A DNA stretch of 21,085 nt from a bacterium. Its GTDB lineage: Bacteria; Sumerlaeota; Sumerlaeia; MVZB01. The stretch lies in NCBI GenBank assembly GCA_023480605.1, contig JAMCWS010000395.1:1-21085 (forward strand), read 5' to 3'. Below the pieces are notes generated by a model. That model did no database searches, was not told where the DNA came from, and worked only from the letters and a program-made list of their open reading frames with translations. This document shows, in pieces, positions 15,125 through 21,085 of the stretch (its first letter is position 1; each line of letters starts with the position of its first letter). Position numbers and translations under genes: made by a program.

Positions 15125-16147
15125 TCACTCCGCCCACACGTAATCTCCTACCGTCTCCGCGGGCGGTTCGGGGCTGGCTTCGGCTTTGGCGAGGGCCGCT
15201 TTCATTTCCTCCATGATTTCCTTGTCCATGGCCTTGATCTCGTCATCGCCGACCACCTCTCGCGTCACGAGGCTTTCGCGCCACAGTTTGATCGGGTCGC
15301 GTTCTTTCTGTTCTTCCACTTCGGCCTTGGTACGGTAGTGCGAGTGGATCGGGTCCGACATCGAGTGGCCGCGAAAGCGATAGGTGCGGATTTCCAGGAA
15401 CGACGGTTTGTCATGGCGCGCGGCTTTGATCGCGCGGCCCACTTCCTCGAAAACGCGCTCGACTTCCATGCCATCGATCTGGGCATGGTCCATGTCATAG
15501 CCCTCGGCCTTGCGGTGCAGGTCGTAGATCGACGAGGCCCGCTCGACCGGCGTGCCCATTCCGTAACGGTTGTTTTCGCATATGTAAACGATGGGGAGCT
15601 TCCAGAGGGCCGCCAGGTTGAGCGACTCGTGGAAGGCGCCGTTGTTGACGGCTCCCTCGCCGAAAAAGCACAAGGTCACCCGGTCCTCGCCCCGGTATTT
15701 GGCCGCGAAGGCCGCGCCGGTGCCCAGCGGAATGTGGGCGCCGACGATGCCGTGGCCCCCCAGGAAATGGGTTTGCTTGCTGAAGAGATGCATCGAGCCG
15801 CCGCGTCCCTTCGAGCAGCCGATTTCGCGCCCCATCAATTCGCCGAAGATCGACTCGGGCGCGATGCCGCGCAGCAGGGCCATGCCGTGGTCGCGGTAGG
15901 TCGTGATGACGTAGTCATCCTGGCGCGTGCACGCCAGCGCCCCGGCGGCGACGGCCTCCTGTCCGATGTAAAGATGGCAGAAGCCGGCGATCTTGCCCTG
16001 GCCGTAGAGTTGGGTGCAGCGTTCCTCCAGGCGGCGGACGCGCAGCATCTGGCGCAATAAGTCGATCTGGCGTTCCGGGGGTATATCGAGCGCCGGGGCG
16101 GCTCCGGCCGGCGGTGACGGGGGAACCTTCGGTGTTTTTTCAGCCAT
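15125..16147 (-). CDS. pdhA: pyruvate dehydrogenase E1 component, alpha subunit
   Basis: The 340-residue protein is a typical E1 alpha. It has CHLYIGQEAVAAGAL near residues 57-71, TTYRDHGMALLRG, GCSKGRGGSMHLFS at 110-123 and GAHIPLGTGAAFAAKY. The thiamine-diphosphate/Mg motif at 163-193 reads FFGEGAVNNGAFHESLN and ends in ENN. The active-site loop YRFRGHSMSDP follows near 256-266. The Mg-binding motif has Glu164 where family members usually have Asp (GDG), a conservative but notable change. Residues 1-22 are a Pro/Ala-rich extension. The ATG at 16147 has AGGAGC six bases upstream. With pdhB it forms E1; the usual pdhA-pdhB adjacency is broken by dinB and the RAYT/REP locus. Confidence 0.95.
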   Translation of the reverse strand: MAEKTPKVPPSPPAGAAPALDIPPERQIDLLRQMLRVRRLEERCTQLYGQGKIAGFCHLYIGQEAVAAGALACTRQDDYVITTYRDHGMALLRGIAPESIFGELMGREIGCSKGRGGSMHLFSKQTHFLGGHGIVGAHIPLGTGAAFAAKYRGEDRVTLCFFGEGAVNNGAFHESLNLAALWKLPIVYICENNRYGMGTPVERASSIYDLHRKAEGYDMDHAQIDGMEVERVFEEVGRAIKAARHDKPSFLEIRTYRFRGHSMSDPIHSHYRTKAEVEEQKERDPIKLWRESLVTREVVGDDEIKAMDKEIMEEMKAALAKAEASPEPPAETVGDYVWAE

Positions 16148-16293
16148 GGGCTGCTCCTGCGTGGCGCAACGGCATATAGGCCCACTCGCTTGTGCGGACC
16201 GTCGCGCGTTTTCGCATCGTATTGGTCGGCAGTTCCCGGATCCGGCTTTTATTAATCCGGATTTTCCAACATTATCATAAAACAGGCCGACCG

Positions 16294-17982
16294 TTAAGCA
16301 GTTTCAAGTCGTCTCGTCGTCTCGCCGGCGCCGGGCGGCCGGCGGTCCGTCGGTTCGCCCCGCAGGCGGCGCGCCAGGCGGATCAGCCACGCCAGGCTCA
16401 GCAATCCGCCCAGCGCGAAGGCCGGCGCCAGCCACGACGACAGTGAAACGAACCAGTAGGGGCGTCCCGGCCAGTCGGCCCGCTGCTGAATGAACCAGAA
16501 GTCGAATCCATCACCTTTGAACGGCAGCGCGACCGGAGCGGGCGGCCGGGCCGGCGTGGTCCAGGGCAGGTAGTGTTGCCGGTAAACGAACGACTCGGGT
16601 TGCCCCGTGTGCCGGCGGTGCATGGCCGAGCGGATCAAGAGAAGGTTGAACCGCAGGGGATTCATCTGGGGATCCCAGACGGTGTTCTCCTGGCTGAAGA
16701 CCGCGTTGCCTCCGGCCGTCCGGGCCAGCGCCGTGTAGTCGAAGAGCACCGCCACCAGTTGCACCCAGACGCCGAAGACAATAACCGGCCAGACCAGCGC
16801 GCGCACCCAAAGGCGCGATTGCACATGCCATTCCCACCAGATTCCCAGCGGCAGCATCAGCAGCGCCGCGAGGTAATGCAGGCGGCGCGGCCCCCAGGTT
16901 TCGTCGGCCCATGGGCGGTTGTGAAGATGTAAAAGGGCCAGCGCCAACATGAGGACGAAAACAATGCGCATCGGTGGAAAGCGGCGCAGAAAGGGCGCCC
17001 AGAACCACAGGCCGACCAGCAACGGCGGGCTGAACATAAACAGGCTCTTGCCCGGGCTGGCCACGACGGCCCAGATCCCGTCGACGAGGGGGTAAGGGAG
17101 CGTCTCCGCTGCCAGACCGTAGCGCCCGCCCCACAGCCAGCCGCCGTAACGCCAGCGGTTGGTGGTGAGAAAAACAATCGCCCCGGCCAGGCAAAGGCCG
17201 GCCGCCAGCAGCGTGTGGCGGCGGAAGCCGGGCCGTTGCCATTGGCGCTCGCGCCAGGCCAGCCAGATGGCCGCCAGGCCCAGAGTTGCGGCGTGGAGCG
17301 GTCCGGTGATCTTGGTCAGGAAGAGCGCCGCAAGCGCCGCGCCGAAAAACGCCGCCGCGCCGCCGCCGCCCCTACGCCGGTAGCGCATCAGCATCCAGAC
17401 GGCGATGAGGGTCCACAAGGTTTGCTGGGTTTCCATGCCGAACTTGGAGTAAGGCCAGATCGTCGTCGCCACACCCGCGATGAGCGTCAGGGCGAGGGCC
17501 GTGCCGGCGCGGCGATACAGCTCGCGTGCCAGGGCGAAGAACGCCAGGCACAGCAGCGTCGTGTAGAACGGCAGGGCGAAAGCGTAAGCGAGCTGGCGCA
17601 GGCCGGGCAGTGCGCCGGCGCGTTCGAGGGCAAGTTTCAGAGCCGCGAAGGGAAGGTAGACGGCCACATCGAGCACTCCGGCCTGGGTGAAGGGCTCGAT
17701 CCCGCCGCCTGGGCGCGCCACTAGCCGACCGCGCAGAAGAGCCTCGGCCTGGTCGATCGTCTGGCCTTCGTAGCCGAAACGCAGCTTGGAGGCCGTCAGG
17801 CAGTAGAGGCACATGAAGAAAACGAACAAGGCGGCGGCCGTATGCCAGGCGGGCGGAAACCCGGTTGCCGCGTCGGCCAGGCCGGGCCGATCCGGTTGCG
17901 CCGGCGGATCGGACAGCGGAACGTCGCAAGCCGGGGCGGCGGCGGGGGTCGATGCCTGGCGGGCATGTTGGCGAAAAGGCAT
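16294..17982 (-). CDS. polytopic membrane protein, GT-C glycosyltransferase-like
   Basis: This 562-residue protein has a cytoplasmic Pro/Ala-rich N-terminus of about 45 residues, then roughly ten to twelve membrane helices and a periplasmic-type domain (about 425-505) before the last helix. The first loop after helix 1 (FGYEGQTIDQAEALLRGR, about 69-86) has acidic residues Glu72 and Asp77, placed as in GT-C lipid-linked-sugar transferases. SPGKSLFMFSPPLLVGL recurs in many predicted bacterial GT-C proteins of the PMT/ArnT type. It may transfer a sugar from a polyprenyl donor to protein or glycan in the periplasm, but the donor, acceptor and exact family are unknown. The ATG at 17982 has GAGGAG eight bases upstream. 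It ends 146 bases before pdhA. Confidence 0.7.
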   Translation of the reverse strand: MPFRQHARQASTPAAAPACDVPLSDPPAQPDRPGLADAATGFPPAWHTAAALFVFFMCLYCLTASKLRFGYEGQTIDQAEALLRGRLVARPGGGIEPFTQAGVLDVAVYLPFAALKLALERAGALPGLRQLAYAFALPFYTTLLCLAFFALARELYRRAGTALALTLIAGVATTIWPYSKFGMETQQTLWTLIAVWMLMRYRRRGGGGAAAFFGAALAALFLTKITGPLHAATLGLAAIWLAWRERQWQRPGFRRHTLLAAGLCLAGAIVFLTTNRWRYGGWLWGGRYGLAAETLPYPLVDGIWAVVASPGKSLFMFSPPLLVGLWFWAPFLRRFPPMRIVFVLMLALALLHLHNRPWADETWGPRRLHYLAALLMLPLGIWWEWHVQSRLWVRALVWPVIVFGVWVQLVAVLFDYTALARTAGGNAVFSQENTVWDPQMNPLRFNLLLIRSAMHRRHTGQPESFVYRQHYLPWTTPARPPAPVALPFKGDGFDFWFIQQRADWPGRPYWFVSLSSWLAPAFALGGLLSLAWLIRLARRLRGEPTDRRPPGAGETTRRLETA

Positions 17983-18070
17983 CGGCGCGGCTCCTCGGTC
18001 CGTTGAGACTGAACGCTATTGTACCATCGTCCGGCATTCATGCAACGACCGATGAAACGGGCCGGTAACA

Positions 18071-18108
18071 ATAAAACGCGCACCCTTGGCGAAGTCCTCG
18101 GGTGCGCG
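18071..18108 (-). terminator. rho-independent terminator of the small secreted-protein gene
   Basis: On the minus strand a perfect 9-bp stem (CGCGCACCC at 18108-18100 with GGGTGCGCG at 18085-18077, 14-base loop) is followed by TTTTAT. It lies 48 bases after the stop of the secreted-protein gene, between it and the GT-C-like gene, and so separates their transcription. Confidence 0.8.
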
Positions 18109-18155
18109 TCGAACATCGAACGAGTGTCCGCCGGCGCGGTGAGCGCCGCGGCCGC

Positions 18156-18671
18156 TCATTCATACAATTGCCAGTCATGGGCGCTGGTGTTGGCCGTGGT
18201 CAGGTCCACGTAGGAATCGGCCAATTGCACGGCGGGCAGCGACACGCCCTGGGGATCGCCCGCGGCGGCCAGGGTGTAGGTGATGGTGCTGAGCTGGCGC
18301 GTGGTCACCGGGCCGACCACGTCGAGGCGGAACTTGACCAGGGGCGCGTTCAGACGGACTGTCTGGGTCGGATCGGCATAGATGACGAACTTGAACTGGC
18401 CGGGTTGCGATTCGTTGCCCAGCGCGATGAAGCCATAGGAGGCATCGTCGAGGATGATCTGGGGATTGGAGAAAAACGCGATGTCGAAGTTGAGTTGGCC
18501 GTTGATGCCCGCCACTTCGGAGTCGGCGCTGATTTGGAAGGGGATTTCCACCGGCAGCCCAAGGCGGCCGCGAACCGTAACGGAGGGACTGACGACCGCG
18601 GCCCGGCTGATGCCGGCGACGACGAGGAGCGTCAGGCAGACCCAGCCGATTTTCATTGCGCGCGTTTTCAT
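18156..18671 (-). CDS. small secreted beta-rich protein, cohesin-like fold possible
   Basis: The 171-residue product starts with a signal peptide (MKTRAMKIGWVCLTLL, probable cleavage after SRA near residue 24). The mature part of about 147 residues is rich in beta-type sequence. VRGRLGLPVEIPFQISADSE followed by VAGINGQLNFDIAFFS resembles the opening strands of cohesin and related extracellular modules, where a capped stretch precedes a V-x-G-x-x-x-x-L-x-(F/Y)D strand. This similarity is weak and only pattern-based. No sorting signal or membrane anchor is seen at the C-terminus. The ATG at 18671 has GGAGGAAG upstream. It has its own terminator, so it is probably a single-gene unit. Likely periplasmic or extracellular; function unknown. 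Confidence 0.72.
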   Translation of the reverse strand: MKTRAMKIGWVCLTLLVVAGISRAAVVSPSVTVRGRLGLPVEIPFQISADSEVAGINGQLNFDIAFFSNPQIILDDASYGFIALGNESQPGQFKFVIYADPTQTVRLNAPLVKFRLDVVGPVTTRQLSTITYTLAAAGDPQGVSLPAVQLADSYVDLTTANTSAHDWQLYE

Positions 18672-19289
18672 GGGGTATCTTCCTCCGTTCGATATAAGGG
18701 GAATCATCGCCACAAAATACGACACATACTATAATCCCCGAAACGTTATCATTAATTTACAATGGCAGGCCCGAAACCTCAACTGCATTTTTGCGCCGGC
18801 GTTTTGTGCCACCCGGTCGGTCGACGAATCGCGGAGGCGACCAGGGCGTTCCGACCGCCGCGCCCCGGGAGATTATTAATTAATGTATTGCCAGACGGCC
18901 AACCGGACCGTGTGGGCGCCCGATGTCCCTGCGCATCGCCCCAGGCGTTCCGCGGCGTCGCGGGCCGGATTTTGCCGCCGACCGGTTCGAAAGCGAAAGC
19001 TGGCATCGCATTTGCTTTGAACAGTGTCCAATACCGGTATCCAGGTCGTAGGGCGATGGACGGCCCAACGTTCGGATGGCCTTAGGGGACTCAAGATAAA
19101 GGACTTCCATGACGGAGCGGCATATGATCAGAATTGCATCGCTCCCCCGAGGGTTCGCAACCGGATTCAGTGATAGTTGCAAAGGAATGCGACATTCGAA
19201 TCGGCCCGGAAAGCCACGAGGCGCGTAGACGGACGGAAACGCTGAAAGACTCAGTATGTGTATTTGGCTAAAAAGGAGGTAATGACACG
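18672..19289. other. divergent intergenic region upstream of the PEP-CTERM gene
   Basis: These 618 bases separate the small secreted-protein gene (minus) from the PEP-CTERM gene (plus). They contain two AT-rich patches suited to promoters, about 18715-18765 and 18871-18890 (the latter with ATTAATTAAT). The middle part is GC-rich with short frames lacking ribosome-binding sites or family features. About 19172-19236 has stretches loosely similar to class-I cyclic-di-GMP riboswitches (see findings). No gene is called. Confidence 0.5.
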
Positions 19290-20339
19290 ATGCGCTTGCT
19301 TACTTGCATTGGCTTGGCGTCGTTGTTGTTGTTCACGTTCGGCGCGCCCGAAGGCAGAGCGCTGACGGTCAATAACAGCACGGGTGAAATATCCAACTGG
19401 GGCTTCACCCCTTTTGGCAATGGACCGTATGGCGATTGGACCAACAGCGGCATTAGCGGGGCCGAAACTGGAACCACGCCGACCGTGGCCTGGAGCGAGG
19501 GCAACAATGTGGCGGGACCGCCGGCTTTCGATTTCCCGCACGGCGGGGGCAGCTACCAGTTCTCCCCTCCGGGGACGGCCGGCGAAGGCTTCGACCTTGA
19601 ATTTCTAGCCTGGCGGGTGAATAGTCCGACCCAGATTCAGGTGCTGGGCATCACATCCGTCGATCCCGCGGAAGGCGTGAAATTCACTGTTGGGAGCACA
19701 ACCTACACCTTCCATCTGGGCGATGTGTTCATCGACACCGACGGAAACAATGCCACCGGTTACAAGGGCTTTGACGTTGCCTTGACGGCGGGCTCATGGA
19801 GCACGACACTCAACGATCCCCTACATCCCAGCGACGATCCATACAACCACACGATGGACACGGGGATGTATGAGATCGAGGACGTGTCGGACGTCCATGG
19901 GATCACCAATGACGAGGGGTACGGCAACAACGCATTGGTGACGCCGGTCACCAATCCTTTCGCCGTGCGCGAGGGGGCCGAACAGATTGCCGACGCCAAC
20001 GTGTCGCTATCTATCTGGGGCGACGACCCCGGCGAATCATTCAATTACGACACGATCGACGGAACCCCCTTTAACGAGACCAAGACGTTCATCCTGGAGT
20101 GGACGTTCGACATCGCCGCCCTGCCGTTCCTCGTGGCGCAGGAGGGTATGATTCCATACCAGTTGAACCAATTGGAATTCCACTGGAGCATGGAATGCGG
20201 GAACGACTTCATCGACATCCCGCGGCGGCCCGACGAACCGGTGATTCCCGAACCGGCCACCATCGCCCTGCTCGGTCTTGGACTGGCCGGGCTTGGCCTG
20301 GTGCACAAACGGCGATTCCGTCGCCCGTCGGTTTATTGA
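19290..20339 (+). CDS. PEP-CTERM sorting-domain surface protein
   Basis: The 349-residue protein has an N-terminal signal peptide (MRLLTCIGLASLLLFTFG, probable cleavage near residue 24). A large extracellular region of about 290 residues is rich in Gly, Asn, Asp and Thr. The C-terminal PEP-CTERM signal comprises VIPEPATIALLGLGLAGLGL followed by basic HKRRFRR. Exosortase (EpsH family) is known to process such tails, and these proteins often belong to surface or exopolysaccharide systems. The segment LEFHWSMECGNDFIDI near residue 295 resembles a stretch common in PEP-CTERM proteins. The ATG at 19290 has AAGGAGGT nine bases upstream, the best ribosome-binding site in the window. No exosortase gene is in the window. 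Only one Cys lies in the mature region. Function unknown. Confidence 0.92.
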   Translation: MRLLTCIGLASLLLFTFGAPEGRALTVNNSTGEISNWGFTPFGNGPYGDWTNSGISGAETGTTPTVAWSEGNNVAGPPAFDFPHGGGSYQFSPPGTAGEGFDLEFLAWRVNSPTQIQVLGITSVDPAEGVKFTVGSTTYTFHLGDVFIDTDGNNATGYKGFDVALTAGSWSTTLNDPLHPSDDPYNHTMDTGMYEIEDVSDVHGITNDEGYGNNALVTPVTNPFAVREGAEQIADANVSLSIWGDDPGESFNYDTIDGTPFNETKTFILEWTFDIAALPFLVAQEGMIPYQLNQLEFHWSMECGNDFIDIPRRPDEPVIPEPATIALLGLGLAGLGLVHKRRFRRPSVY

Positions 20340-20784
20340 TGGTCCCCGTCGGTGTTCGGTGTTTGGTATACGATCGCATAGTGCGCGGCCCTTGGCCGGA
20401 ACCCGTTGGCAGGTTATGATCGCCGGCGGCGGGGAGATGGAATATCGGCGTGTCATATAAGTCGCGCGATCGCGTTGGTCGTCCGGGCAAGCCGGAGGCG
20501 GCGCGCTCGGGGCCGGCGAAAAATGGCAAGGGACCCTCGACAGTCGGGCGCACAGCCCGCGAATGAGGGTCCCTTTCCTTTTTTTGCGTATCTCCGCCGA
20601 TCGGGGAAAAAACCTAAACATTTTTCGGGGTTATTGTATATAACGCTTGATTGTTGGCGAATTTTGCCCACAATCTACTTTCAGCGGGTCGGGGATAGCG
20701 CGCCGATGCCAGGAAGCGTAATCCGGATACGGCGATCGGGCGGCCACGGACAGCGCAACATTTGACCTCGATGACGAATCAACC
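20340..20784. other. intergenic region between the PEP-CTERM and GT4 genes
   Basis: These 445 bases hold the strong terminator at 20528-20587 and, after it, an AT-rich stretch (about 20600-20650, with TTATTGTATATAACG) that probably contains the promoter of the downstream glycosyltransferase. No gene is seen; short frames lack start signals. Confidence 0.5.
20528..20587 (+). terminator. strong rho-independent terminator
   Basis: AAGGGACCCTC (20528-20538) pairs perfectly over 11 bp with GAGGGTCCCTT (20565-20575). The 26-base loop contains a smaller hairpin (CGGGC/GCCCG). A T-rich run (TTTCCTTTTTTT) follows on the plus strand. It lies about 190 bases after the PEP-CTERM stop and would end that transcript before the next gene. 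Confidence 0.88.
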
Positions 20785-21085
20785 ATGCGGATCCTGCTGT
20801 TTCTGGACACCGACCACTTGAGCGGGCCGGCGCGGCTGGCATTGGATTTCTGCGTCGAAGCGCGGCGGCTTGGCCACCAGACCCGGGTAGTGGGCCTGGT
20901 GCGCGGGGCGAGGCACTCAACGAATCCCTTTTTCGAGGCGATGAATGCCGCTGGGATCGACACCAGCCTGCTTCGCGAGCGTTTTCGGTTCGATCCCGCG
21001 ATCGTCGCCCAGTTCAGAAGGCTCCTCGCGCAATACAAGCCCGACCTTTACCAGAGCCACGGTTACAAGGGGAGCGTTGAGTGTC
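20785..21085 (+). CDS. GT4-like glycosyltransferase, N-terminal part (cut by the window edge)
   Basis: The frame is open from the ATG at 20785 to the right edge, giving 100 residues. MRILLFLDTDHLSGPARLALDFCVEARRLGHQTRVVGL matches the first Rossmann strand and glycine-loop region of family-4 glycosyltransferases, which often start MRIL followed by a G-G/P-A-R loop and the helix LA..L..RGH. FDPAIVAQFRRLLAQYKPDLYQSHGYKG matches the usual L..YKPDLVH.HG segment. The donor-binding C-terminal domain is outside the window. It probably acts in the cytoplasm on surface-polysaccharide synthesis. No good ribosome-binding site precedes the ATG, so the start is moderately certain. Confidence 0.8.
   Translation, partial: MRILLFLDTDHLSGPARLALDFCVEARRLGHQTRVVGLVRGARHSTNPFFEAMNAAGIDTSLLRERFRFDPAIVAQFRRLLAQYKPDLYQSHGYKGSVEC

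Noticed and set aside
18880..19182. Small gene upstream of the PEP-CTERM gene
   Set aside because: The frame has no ribosome-binding site, no family features and irregular composition; the region is better explained as regulatory.

Overview
The window reads as a piece of a GC-rich bacterial chromosome with mostly single-copy housekeeping and envelope genes. A PEP-CTERM surface protein, a PATAN (DUF4388) protein, an E1-alpha/E1-beta type pyruvate dehydrogenase and a GH42-like glycosidase with a signal peptide together suggest a Gram-negative-type envelope. They would fit a planctomycete, Lentisphaerae, Sumerlaeota or Hydrogenedentota-like lineage. This placement is inference only: the window has no rRNA or other marker.

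Layout, left to right. 1-1818 (minus) is a secreted glycoside hydrolase running off the left edge, with a decayed IS5-family element (about 1831-2526) just upstream of its start. A hairpin-forming inverted-repeat element (2528-2676) precedes nikR (2793-3212, plus). A minus-strand pair follows: a PATAN/DUF4388 protein (4486-5904) and a receiver-domain protein with a C-terminal membrane anchor (3227-4363). dtd and a frameshifted TPR gene lie on the plus strand (6300-7345). DUF1634 and TauE/SafE membrane proteins (7408-8802) and a two-CBS protein (8925-9317) follow on the minus strand.

9409-16147 is a lipoate-dependent pyruvate dehydrogenase region on the minus strand. In transcription order it holds pdhA (E1 alpha), a DinB-like gene, a repeat/transposase locus, pdhB (E1 beta), pdhC/aceF (E2) and lipA (lipoyl synthase). 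LipA makes the lipoyl cofactor carried by E2. No E3 (lpd) or lipB is present in the window.

The most interesting part is 13271-14547, where pdhA-dinB and pdhB are separated by a REP-associated tyrosine transposase (RAYT, HUH/Y1 family) sitting between two arrays of the same two-hairpin repeat in opposite orientation: three units on the left, seven plus one lone hairpin on the right. The transposase's last codons and stop lie inside a repeat unit. Two unrelated repeat types sit nearby: an 18-bp tandem hairpin array upstream of pdhB, and heptanucleotide repeats directly after the stop codons of pdhB and aceF.

16294-21085 is envelope-related: a polytopic GT-C-like membrane protein, a small secreted beta-rich protein with a clear terminator, a PEP-CTERM protein with a strong terminator, and the start of a GT4-like glycosyltransferase cut by the right edge.
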